A stretch of DNA of 21,948 nt, from positions 1 through 21,948 of the forward strand of contig JALNWY010000036.1 of assembly GCA_023230665.1 (NCBI GenBank). The letters run 5' to 3'. Below the pieces are notes generated by a model. That model was not told the DNA's origin and did no database searches. It was given only the letters and a program-made list of their open reading frames with translations. Made by a program: the position numbers and the translations under genes. Origin of the DNA: Deltaproteobacteria bacterium. GTDB taxonomy: Bacteria; Desulfobacterota; Desulfomonilia; UBA1062. This document shows positions 8,801-13,468 of this stretch, one piece after another; the first letter of the stretch is position 1; each line of letters opens with the position of its first letter.

Positions 8801-9102
8801 AGCACAACGGCAACGCCGAGCAGCTCATCTGGGCCTGGAGAATCATGGCAGGCGCCTGCCTGAAGGCGGGAGACCATGAGGCGGCGCGCGACCTGTTGAA
8901 GAACGCATCGGTTCTCTCCGGCGAGCGGGACATGAAACCCCATATCGCATGGACCACTGAATCATGGGGAGATCTCCACGAGGCTCTGGGGATGGAGAAG
9001 AAGGCCGCGACATGCTACCAGCGGTCCATATCGCTGTGGAACGAGATGGGCCTTCCCCATCAGGCAAGGAAGGCTCAGAACGCCCTTGCATCCCGGGAAT
9101 GA
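5881..9102 (+). CDS. Zinc-ribbon / class III nucleotidyl cyclase-like / AAA ATPase / TPR signalling protein
   Basis: A 1073-residue soluble multidomain protein. Residues 8-25 are a zinc ribbon (C8, C11, C22, C25). Residues 38-217 are a class III cyclase homology domain with both metal-binding Asp residues (D47 in LFSDLSRY, D91 in KFLGDAVVAVFG), the purine-reading Lys K87 and the transition-state Arg R171. The usual VN of the GxxVNxAxR motif is II (residues 166-167), so the catalytic Asn is Ile167 and nucleotide cyclisation may be lost. Residues 236-460 are an AAA/STAND-type ATPase with a Walker A GEAGVGKS (266-273) and a Walker B VVCIEDMHWAD (381-391). From about 600 to the end the chain is helical TPR-like repeats. 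Such proteins are signal integrators of unknown output. It stands alone, divergent from ilvE and upstream of a c-di-GMP riboswitch cluster. Confidence 0.85.
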   Translation: MCNDMGRCTACGAAVDQGDRYCRVCGVPIRGSARINEHRFVTVLFSDLSRYTSLSSLLDPEELKGLMEDIFLEAVRVISSYGGVVEKFLGDAVVAVFGIHRIHEDDIIRAIRSAKAIHEFVKGLGHGAVEDAYGLLSMHTGIHTGTVLVDEATRVPLYQSIIGMPIIIAQRLSGLAGPGEILIGGSCRYEAERFFAIEPLGKKELKGVTDPVPVYRIGPQRSEPLGIRRPGSTGASMVGREEPLSTLNRALEDLVRGKATAVLITGEAGVGKSRLVYEFGRSLPSDAALVTAQCLDHMSETPYYPVISLVRQMIKMLCEGDEGEPTDLEERLPNPRHAFHIRSLLGLRHDREELMPDVWKTEVCEAISGLLRACAADRSLVVCIEDMHWADATTRDIVSYLLQEEDPPGCLFLVSSREMVTLHTSQVELHLQELSGEHARAMVQELLGMREVPQDAADALFRTTGGNPLYLEEYLSYLREEGVSPLQATDAERKGGIPETIQGLLSARMENLGKERKRLLQEASILGMIFSRDLLEGVTSIRGEIGDLLDDLIRAGFVVCAGEGEYRFRHALTREVASMTLLKRDRRQLHKKVGTHLEKISKSRAEHCGMIAHHLYHAREYARAIPYFILAARTYQAEGAWMEAAAQYKRAEDCLLSDKGYPGREDTLTLMREGIWSCSRIFDPDQATRALEELVRHYARSGPKSQEIFSKIRLINLYSQKARFREALDLFDQVRLEEGLNDLLSAAAKTAVAYTHTFLGKPVTALGYLEEARSTLDTADRFLSAVNSLTTLAACVWRGNTREALAWYARTKRQSAPYMDLDLMTDVWHGYILFLKGDILSGQGLFESIRSKEKKLGSLAGGISYLRIQSTIYLYSRLTGWTDMAARELELLEGMGHDHARFPGLMELYRSWIALGRRDWRAACGLAEQCLPQLEAGIANRVPYALNTLAEALLMLGDISGSKEIASRSIDWNEHNGNAEQLIWAWRIMAGACLKAGDHEAARDLLKNASVLSGERDMKPHIAWTTESWGDLHEALGMEKKAATCYQRSISLWNEMGLPHQARKAQNALASRE

Positions 9103-9170
9103 CGGGCCGTATCCCCGCAGCTTGCTCGCCCGGACCGGTCTTTCCGACCACGACCGGAGCTCCTGGAAAA

Positions 9171-9207
9171 AGCCCGGCCCCCGTGTGCCAAACACCGGGA
9201 CCGGGCT
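9171..9207. repeat. GC-rich stem-loop after the cyclase/ATPase gene
   Basis: AGCCCGG (9171-9177) pairs with CCGGGCT (9201-9207), and an inner CCCGTGT / ACACCGGG pairing continues the stem. It lies 70 nt past the stop. No T run follows on the plus strand, so it may protect an mRNA end rather than terminate transcription. Confidence 0.45.
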
Positions 9208-9227
9208 CACCACATGCTCCTACTTTA

Positions 9228-9255
9228 TTGAAATATCGAGAGATAAAAATATAAT
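9228..9255 (+). promoter_or_regulatory. Strong sigma70-type promoter upstream of the riboswitch leader
   Basis: TTGAAA (9228-9233, 5/6), a 16-nt spacer and a perfect TATAAT (9250-9255) in an AT-rich island. Predicted start is near 9262. It is the best promoter in the region, but an intrinsic terminator follows within 70 nt. Confidence 0.6.
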
Positions 9256-9261
9256 TTTCCC

Positions 9262-9328
9262 GCTAATGTTTTTCCTGTTCCAATCGATACAATGGATATG
9301 ACAGCAGGTGCTCCACCTGCAATTTTTT
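9262..9328 (+). ncRNA. Candidate short RNA or attenuated leader
   Basis: Between the promoter at 9228-9255 and the terminator at 9304-9328 a transcript of about 65 nt would be made. It has no ribosome binding site with a sensible reading frame. It could be a free small RNA or the prematurely terminated form of the riboswitch leader. Prediction only. Confidence 0.3.
9304..9328 (+). terminator. Intrinsic terminator inside the leader region
   Basis: A perfect 7-bp stem GCAGGTG / CACCTGC with a 3-nt loop (CTC), then AA and six T (9323-9328). It lies about 200 nt after the cyclase/ATPase gene, downstream of the 9228 promoter and upstream of the riboswitches. Confidence 0.65.
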
Positions 9329-9356
9329 AAGGCTCTTTGACAATCGATCGGGCGTG

Positions 9357-9393
9357 CCATGTGTGTTCCCTTGGTCCAAGAGAACAGACATGG
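9357..9393. repeat. Long imperfect inverted repeat before the riboswitches
   Basis: CCATGTGTGTTC (9357-9368) pairs with GAACAGACATGG (9382-9393) with one G-G mismatch, and the loop holds a further CTTG / CAAG pairing, so nearly the whole 37-nt element folds. A TTGACA hexamer (9337-9342) lies just upstream, but no good -10 follows it. It may be an operator or a leader hairpin. Confidence 0.4.
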
Positions 9394-9406
9394 GTAAAAG
9401 AGTAAC
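9393..9406 (+). repeat. Left copy of a 14-bp inverted repeat flanking the riboswitch-gene cassette
   Basis: GGTAAAAGAGTAAC, the exact reverse complement of 10341-10354 downstream of the GQAG-motif gene. Confidence 0.35.
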
Positions 9407-9497
9407 GTGCACATGGGGCTTTTTTGAACCATGAGCAATCGGGGTGCGGCAGGCACTCTCCTGTAAAACCGGGCGCGTGCGGATCTGCCTACCCCAT

Positions 9498-9579
9498 ACA
9501 AGCCAAACCACAGGCAACTGTGGGACGGAAAGCCACGGATCTGCTCGGAGAACGACTCCGGACAGACCGCCGGGCTGCC
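9498..9579 (+). promoter_or_regulatory. c-di-GMP-I (GEMM-I) riboswitch aptamer, copy 1 of 3
   Basis: Core AAGCCAAACC (9500-9509). Hairpin P2 is CCACAG / CTGTGG closed by the GNRA tetraloop GCAA (9514-9517), followed by the GGGACGGAAAGCC-type segment (9522-9534), an extended P3 and a CCGGGCTGCC tail ending at 9579. G9502 matches the G20 position and A9529 the intercalating A47 of the Vibrio Vc2 aptamer. The G21-C46 pair of Vc2 is C9503-G9528 here. P3 has extra bases before the tail compared with copy 3, and no clear P1 stem is seen, so this copy may be weaker. Confidence 0.8.
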
Positions 9580-9580
9580 T

Positions 9581-9668
9581 CCTCAGCCAAACCATAGGCG
9601 ACTATGGGGCGGAAAGCCAAGGGTCTTTCCCCAGAGACGTATGGGGCAAGACAGCCTGGCTGCCTGAG
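9581..9668 (+). promoter_or_regulatory. c-di-GMP-I (GEMM-I) riboswitch aptamer, copy 2 of 3
   Basis: Core CAGCCAAACC; P2 CCATAG / CTATGG with the GNRA loop GCGA (9598-9601); then GGCGGAAAGCC (9608-9618), where the usual A of GGGAC is G9609. P3 is GTCTT-CCCC / GGGG-AAGAC; the tail is CAGCCTGGCTGCC. P1 can form between CTCA (9582-9585) and TGAG (9665-9668). G9586 is at the G20 position, which predicts c-di-GMP rather than cGAMP. It starts one base after copy 1 ends. Confidence 0.82.
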
Positions 9669-9685
9669 AAGGTTTCTACAGAACC

Positions 9686-9766
9686 GGCAATACAAGCCAA
9701 ACCAGGGGTGACCCTGGGACGGAAAGCCACGGGTCCGCTGCAAAAGAAGCGGACAGCCGGGCTGCC
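9686..9766 (+). promoter_or_regulatory. c-di-GMP-I (GEMM-I) riboswitch aptamer, copy 3 of 3
   Basis: Core CAAGCCAAACC; P2 CCAGGG / CCCTGG with the GNRA loop GTGA (9708-9711); GGGACGGAAAGCC (9716-9728); P3 GTCCGCT / AGCGGAC; canonical tail ACAGCCGGGCTGCC (9753-9766). G9696 is at the G20 position. GGCA (9686-9689) can pair with TGCC (9763-9766). The ribosome binding site of the target gene begins 18 nt later and no terminator lies between, so control, if from this copy, should act on translation or on upstream folding. Confidence 0.85.
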
Positions 9767-9795
9767 TGAAGAACCTGATCAGAAAGGAGTAATTC

Positions 9796-10329
9796 ATGAG
9801 CAGAAAAAACCTGTTCACTGCTTTGTGTATAATCTCGCTGTGCTTCATTCCCTTAAGCGGCATGGCCAAGATGAGCGCGCTGTCGGACGACCAGCTTTCC
9901 GAGGTTGTCGGCCAGGCAGGGTTTTCCATAGACGCGGGAACGATCATCCACTTCGATTCCAGCTCGGACAATCTCTTCTGGCGTGATAACGGAGGGCTGG
10001 GTTTACTCACCCAGAGCGGGATATTGAGTCTGAATGATGTAACACTCCGAGGGAGCATCAACATCTATGAACCCATCACCATCAACACCGAGCCGGGTTT
10101 CATGCCCTTTGGGGTCGGCGTGCCCTTCGGCGCCGGTCTACCGCAGGTAGGCGTCGGCATACCCAGCACCGACATTCACATCGGCGGGATGTCGATCGAT
10201 ATCGACCAGTTCACCATCGGCGCCATCACGATAGGTCCCGAACCTGGTGTGGGGCCGAGCCTGGGGAGCTTCGGGATATACGACATGCATGTGGACATTG
10301 CAGGAAGCATACGGATATCGTCACGATGA
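9796..10329 (+). CDS. Small exported GQAG-motif protein under c-di-GMP riboswitch control
   Basis: A 177-residue protein with a clear signal peptide (about residues 1-24, ending GMA). The mature N-terminus MSALSDDQLSEVVGQAGFSID carries the 'L-D-xx-L-S-xV-GQAG' motif found at the start of FilA/DUF6160-like surface proteins. The rest is Gly/Pro/Ile-rich and beta-prone (GFMPFGVGVPFGAG, TDIHIGGMSIDIDQFTIGAITIG), with no Cys in the mature part and no catalytic motif. It is probably an extracellular or outer-surface structural or adhesion protein. AAGGAG is 6 nt before the ATG, directly after three c-di-GMP-I aptamers, so expression should follow c-di-GMP, as for biofilm or pilus factors. It is a single-gene unit facing queF. 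The family assignment rests on the motif only. Confidence 0.65.
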   Translation: MSRKNLFTALCIISLCFIPLSGMAKMSALSDDQLSEVVGQAGFSIDAGTIIHFDSSSDNLFWRDNGGLGLLTQSGILSLNDVTLRGSINIYEPITINTEPGFMPFGVGVPFGAGLPQVGVGIPSTDIHIGGMSIDIDQFTIGAITIGPEPGVGPSLGSFGIYDMHVDIAGSIRISSR

Positions 10330-10340
10330 GCCCCTTTGCT

Positions 10341-10354
10341 GTTACTCTTTTACC
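10341..10354 (-). repeat. Right copy of a 14-bp inverted repeat flanking the riboswitch-gene cassette
   Basis: GTTACTCTTTTACC, the exact reverse complement of 9393-9406; the match does not extend further on either side. Confidence 0.35.
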
Positions 10355-10391
10355 TGCCTTTTTTCACCCCTGATAAGGGGAAAAGGCGGGT
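10352..10391. terminator. Long stem-loop between the convergent GQAG gene and queF
   Basis: ACCTGCCTTTT (10352-10362) pairs with AAAAGGCGGGT (10381-10391) with one G-U pair, then after a TTCA bulge CCCC pairs with GGGG around TGATAA. It lies 22 nt after one stop and 12 nt before the other, so it probably forms the 3' end of one or both mRNAs. It lacks a trailing T run. Confidence 0.5.
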
Positions 10392-10403
10392 GAGATGTAT
10401 GAA

Positions 10404-11207
10404 TCACTGACGGAGGAGCCGGTATCTGGCCGACTCCTCCGGGTTCTTCTCATACGAGCTCCGCACCGGGTTGATGTCGATCCCGCCCCGTCTGGTATAG
10501 AAGCAGCTCACGGCGAGCGACTCGGGTGAGCATGCCTGATCGATGTCCTGGAATATCCGCTCGCAGCACTCCTCGGAAAACCCCCGGTGGCCCCGGTACG
10601 AGCAGAGGTACTCAAGCAGGGAAGCATGGTCGATGCCTTTCCCCCGGTACTCGACGAGCACGCTGGCCCAGTCGGGTTGGCCGGTTATGGGGCAGGAGGT
10701 CTTCAGCAGATGCGAGTGGAGCGACTCGGTTTTTCGATTCTCCTGCGCCTTGAGGACCCCTGGATCGATCCGGTCCGGGAACCCTCCGATATCGAGCCCG
10801 TCAATGCAGACCCCGGGAAGGTCGTGCACCCAGTCCGTCGCCGGCCCCTGCCGGTCCGCCAGGAGCGAGACATGGACCCAGGGAGCGGCGAGGATGGCTT
10901 CGAGGTCGCACCGGATGGTTTCCAGGAGTTCGTCTCGCCCGGCAAAGGCGGTGTTGGCGACCCCATGGAGATAGAGCTTGAGCGACTTGGATTCCACGAT
11001 GTTCCTGCTCGCGAGTGGGTAGACGAGCTGGAGCATGGCCGCCTCAGGCTTTCCTTTCCCATCGAGCCAGGAGAGCTCATAGGCGCGCCACAGGTCGAAC
11101 CCGTGCATGCCGGGCCGGGACCCGCCCCGGGGGATCGGATAGAGGACCGACGGGTCGTATGTTTCGGGCCAGGGGGCCTGTCTCCCGAGGGGCATTTCCT
11201 TCATCAT
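10404..11207 (-). CDS. queF: NADPH-dependent 7-cyano-7-deazaguanine (preQ0) reductase, long form
   Basis: QueF reduces preQ0 to preQ1, the last free-base step of queuosine synthesis. The 267 residues match the bimodular (E. coli YqcD-like) type of about 280 residues. The N-terminal module carries ESKSLKLYL (residues 72-80) and the C-terminal module the catalytic Cys172 and Asp179 in TSCPITGQPDW, followed by CFYTRRGGIDINPVRS. The start codon overlaps the queC stop as ATGA (11204-11207), so translation is coupled. It is the last gene of queE-queC-queF. No queD is present here, so that enzyme must be encoded elsewhere. Confidence 0.93.
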   Translation of the reverse strand: MMKEMPLGRQAPWPETYDPSVLYPIPRGGSRPGMHGFDLWRAYELSWLDGKGKPEAAMLQLVYPLASRNIVESKSLKLYLHGVANTAFAGRDELLETIRCDLEAILAAPWVHVSLLADRQGPATDWVHDLPGVCIDGLDIGGFPDRIDPGVLKAQENRKTESLHSHLLKTSCPITGQPDWASVLVEYRGKGIDHASLLEYLCSYRGHRGFSEECCERIFQDIDQACSPESLAVSCFYTRRGGIDINPVRSSYEKNPEESARYRLLRQ

Positions 11208-11866
11208 TGTTCATACTCCGTGGGATCACGGCCCAGATCATATCCCAGGGCCGCCTTCCGCTCCAGGCAGGTAGCGCACCTCCCGCAGTGGATCCTGCCG
11301 CCCTTGTAGCAGGAATAGGTCATGCGGAAATCGAGGCCCAGCTTCCTTCCCATCTCGGCGATCTCCTTCTTGTCAAGCGAGGCAAAGGGCGCCTGGACGC
11401 TTACCCGGCTGAAGGTCCCTTCCTGTGCGGCCCGCGACATGGCCTCGGTGAAGGCCTGCCTGCAGTCGGGGTAGATGGGGTGATCGCCCCCGTGGGAGGC
11501 GATGAGCACCGTGGAGATGCCCCGATCTTCCGCATACCCCACGGCAACGGAGAGCATGATGCCGTTTCTGAACGGCACCACGGTGGAAGAGATGTTGTCC
11601 CGCGCATAGGGACCTTCCGGAATTTCATGGCCTCCAGTGAGCAGCGACGAGGTGAAGAGCTCGTTGAAAAAGGAGAGCCCGACCGTCTTGAAGGGCGCGC
11701 CGTAACATTTTGCGAGGCCCCGGGCCTTTTCCTGTTCCCTGGCCCCATGCCGGGAACCGTAGTCAAAGGTCAGGGCATGTACCCTTTCATACCGTCTGAT
11801 TGCCCATGCGAGCAGAACGCCGGAGTCCATCCCTCCTGAGAGCAGGATAACCGCTTCGTTCATCAT
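11204..11866 (-). CDS. queC: 7-cyano-7-deazaguanine (preQ0) synthase
   Basis: QueC converts 7-carboxy-7-deazaguanine to preQ0 using ATP and ammonia. The PP-loop SGGMDSG is near the N-terminus, and the zinc site is the C-terminal SCYKGGRIHCGRCATCLERKAAL segment with four Cys. From the ATG at 11866 the protein has 220 residues, a normal length; the ORF extends further upstream, but only inside queE. The ATG overlaps the queE TGA (ATGA, 11863-11866), with AAGGGGG just upstream as ribosome binding site. A second ATG follows at 11863. Confidence 0.93.
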   Translation of the reverse strand: MMNEAVILLSGGMDSGVLLAWAIRRYERVHALTFDYGSRHGAREQEKARGLAKCYGAPFKTVGLSFFNELFTSSLLTGGHEIPEGPYARDNISSTVVPFRNGIMLSVAVGYAEDRGISTVLIASHGGDHPIYPDCRQAFTEAMSRAAQEGTFSRVSVQAPFASLDKKEIAEMGRKLGLDFRMTYSCYKGGRIHCGRCATCLERKAALGYDLGRDPTEYEQ

Positions 11867-12525
11867 ATCCCCCTTCCGGCGTCGAATGCCAGTATCTGGA
11901 GCCTCGGACTCATCCGGTATCCCCTCTGCCGGCAATAGGTGAACACGGGCTCCGTGTTCCTGATCTGCTCGTTCCTGGTGGCGCCCAGCGGCATGATACA
12001 GACCTTCTCTGGTCCGATGCCGTACCGGGCGATGAACTCGTCGATTCGCTCGAACCAGTCTGTCCCCCCTGCCACGAACTTGAACACGTCCACAACACCG
12101 AGATTATCCTCTTTGAAACACCAGGCTCCGCCGATATGCTTGGGGCTGCAGACCACGAGGGCATCCGGCATCGAGGGGATGATCACCTTTCCGCTCGTTT
12201 CGTACTGGATCTCATACTCCTGAGAGGCGAGTGCGCGGTGGAGGCCTTTAAGGCCTGAATCCCACTGGAGAAAAGGCTCTCCCCCAGTGATCACCACGCG
12301 CCTGCAGGAATGGGACCGGACCGTCTCGAGAATCCGGGCTGTGCCGGTCCGTTCTCCGCCGCTCCATGCATACGCGGTGTCGCACCAGGGGCACAGCGGC
12401 TCGACGCACCCACCCAGGCGGACGAACACGGCAGGCAGACCCGCCCAGGGCCCTTCGCCCTGTAGAGAGAAGAATATTTCCGAGATCAGAACAATGTTTG
12501 CTGATGGTTTGCCTGTGGTCTTCAT
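11863..12525 (-). CDS. queE: 7-carboxy-7-deazaguanine synthase (radical SAM)
   Basis: QueE forms the 7-deazaguanine ring from 6-carboxy-tetrahydropterin with an iron-sulfur cluster and S-adenosylmethionine. Evidence: the N-terminal ISEIFFSLQGEG, the cluster motif GGCVEPLCPWCDT (C40, C45, C48 from this start), VVITGGEPFLQ (the SAM-binding GGEP) and the YETSG strand. The cluster spacing is CX4CX2C, one residue longer than the common CX3CX2C. GGAA 7 nt upstream favours the ATG at 12525; an earlier ATG at 12555 lies only four bases after the predicted preQ1 aptamer and has no ribosome binding site. First gene of the queE-queC-queF operon. Confidence 0.88.
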   Translation of the reverse strand: MKTTGKPSANIVLISEIFFSLQGEGPWAGLPAVFVRLGGCVEPLCPWCDTAYAWSGGERTGTARILETVRSHSCRRVVITGGEPFLQWDSGLKGLHRALASQEYEIQYETSGKVIIPSMPDALVVCSPKHIGGAWCFKEDNLGVVDVFKFVAGGTDWFERIDEFIARYGIGPEKVCIMPLGATRNEQIRNTEPVFTYCRQRGYRMSPRLQILAFDAGRGI

Positions 12526-12559
12526 GTTACGGTTCCATGTGTCCTTGTCCGACATATGA

Positions 12560-12598
12560 GGGAGAATTTTTTATGCGGGTTACCTCTCGTCCGCATCC
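12560..12598 (-). promoter_or_regulatory. Probable preQ1-I riboswitch in the queECF leader
   Basis: On the minus strand the leader reads as P1 5' arm ATGCGG (12596-12591), loop ACGAGAGGTAAC, P1 3' arm CCGCAT (12578-12573), a run of six A, then TTCTCCC. GAGAG of the loop can pair with TTCTC (12566-12562), giving the H-type pseudoknot of preQ1-I RNAs. The GTAAC-C before the P1 3' arm matches the ligand-binding C context of the Thermoanaerobacter aptamer, and the A run fits the minor-groove strand. It sits between the TATAAT promoter and queE, exactly where such switches occur. Without a covariance search this stays a structural prediction. Confidence 0.62.
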
Positions 12599-12604
12599 GA
12601 GGTT

Positions 12605-12631
12605 ATTATACTCATCAGAGATCTCCGTCAA
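12605..12631 (-). promoter_or_regulatory. Promoter of the queE-queC-queF operon
   Basis: A perfect TATAAT (12610-12605 on the minus strand) with TTGACG (12631-12626) 15 nt upstream. The start should be at or near 12598, so the transcript begins almost at the first base of the P1 stem of the preQ1-like aptamer. Confidence 0.7.
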
Positions 12632-12772
12632 GACAGAGGAAGCCGGTCTATCATTGCAGGAGAAGATGACGATGCCTGCGGTTCAAGGGCAGGGAACGAT
12701 AAATTGCCGTTTTTTTTATGTTCTGTTTCTGTTAATGGATAGAAAAAGAACTACTAACATAAGGGAGAGGGT

Positions 12773-13456
12773 ATGAAGGTTGTTGAAGATGCTGTCAAAC
12801 GCGGAGAAAAGACTTTAAGCGAGTCTGATTCCAAGAAGGTTCTCTCGGCATACGCAATCCCGGTCACCAGGGAGCGCGTAGCCGGGAGTCTTGAAGAGGC
12901 AAGGAATATTGCCCGCGAGATCGGATATCCGGTGGTGCTCAAGGGATCTTCCAGTACGCTGACGCACAAGACCGAACTGAACATGATCGAGCTCGACATC
13001 AAGGACGAAAAAGCCCTCGAAGAGGCCTATAAGGTCCTGGAAGAACGGGGCAAGGGTGAGCTCGAAGGCATCCTCGTCCAGCAGATGATCAAGGGCGAGC
13101 GCGAGTTCGTGGCAGGCCTGATCCGCGATCCCCAGTTCGGCCCCTGCGTCATGTTCGGGCTCGGCGGGATTTTCACCGAGGTGCTCAAGGACGTGACCTT
13201 CCGGGTGGCCCCTCTGGAGAAGCGCGATGCGTTCGAGATGATGGACGAGATCAGGGCGAAAAAGCTCCTGGATTCCTTCCGGGGCAAGCCTGCAGTCAAT
13301 CGCGAGGTCCTGGCGGACACACTGATCAATCTCGGCCGAATCGGCCTGGAGAACGAGGAGATCGCCGAGATCGACGTGAATCCCCTCAAGGTCCAGGGCG
13401 ATATGCCCGTTGCCGTAGATGCGCTCGTGGTGCTGAGAGACCAGAAGAGTCAGTAA
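12773..13456 (+). CDS. ATP-grasp protein, beta subunit type of ADP-forming acyl-CoA synthetase
   Basis: This 227-residue protein matches the ATP-grasp subunit of NDP-forming acetyl-CoA synthetases: SESDSKKVLSAYAIPVTRE, GYPVVLKGSS with the ATP-binding Lys57, THKTELNMIELDI, the VQQMIKGEREFVAGLIRDPQFGP stretch in segments, VMFGLGGIFTEVLKDVTFR, and the metal-binding EIDVNPL near the end. The family makes ATP from acetyl-CoA or other acyl-CoA during fermentation of organic or amino acids. The CoA-binding alpha subunit is not adjacent, so the partner lies elsewhere. GGGAGAGG precedes the ATG. It is 12 nt upstream of the dihydrouridine synthase gene, so the two are probably co-transcribed. Confidence 0.82.
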   Translation: MKVVEDAVKRGEKTLSESDSKKVLSAYAIPVTRERVAGSLEEARNIAREIGYPVVLKGSSSTLTHKTELNMIELDIKDEKALEEAYKVLEERGKGELEGILVQQMIKGEREFVAGLIRDPQFGPCVMFGLGGIFTEVLKDVTFRVAPLEKRDAFEMMDEIRAKKLLDSFRGKPAVNREVLADTLINLGRIGLENEEIAEIDVNPLKVQGDMPVAVDALVVLRDQKSQ

Positions 13457-13468
13457 CGAGAGAGTTTC

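Larger units (their letters stand above)
9103..9795 (+). other. Long regulatory region without a protein gene
   Basis: This 693-nt stretch has no convincing coding frame. In order it holds a GC-rich stem-loop (9171-9207), an AT-rich promoter (9228-9255), an intrinsic terminator (9304-9328), a long imperfect inverted repeat (9357-9393) and three tandem c-di-GMP-I aptamers (9498-9766), ending with the ribosome binding site AAGGAG (9784-9789) of the next gene. Confidence 0.75.

Noticed and set aside
9337..9366. Promoter with the TTGACA at 9337
   Set aside because: At spacings of 16-19 nt only TGTGTG-like sequences occur at the -10 position.
9498..9766. cGAMP-sensing (GEMM-Ib) interpretation of the riboswitches
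   Set aside because: All three copies have G, not A, at the position equivalent to G20, so c-di-GMP is the better prediction.
9393..10354. Insertion sequence bounded by the 14-bp inverted repeats
   Set aside because: No transposase, no target-site duplication, and the enclosed content is a normal riboswitch-controlled gene.
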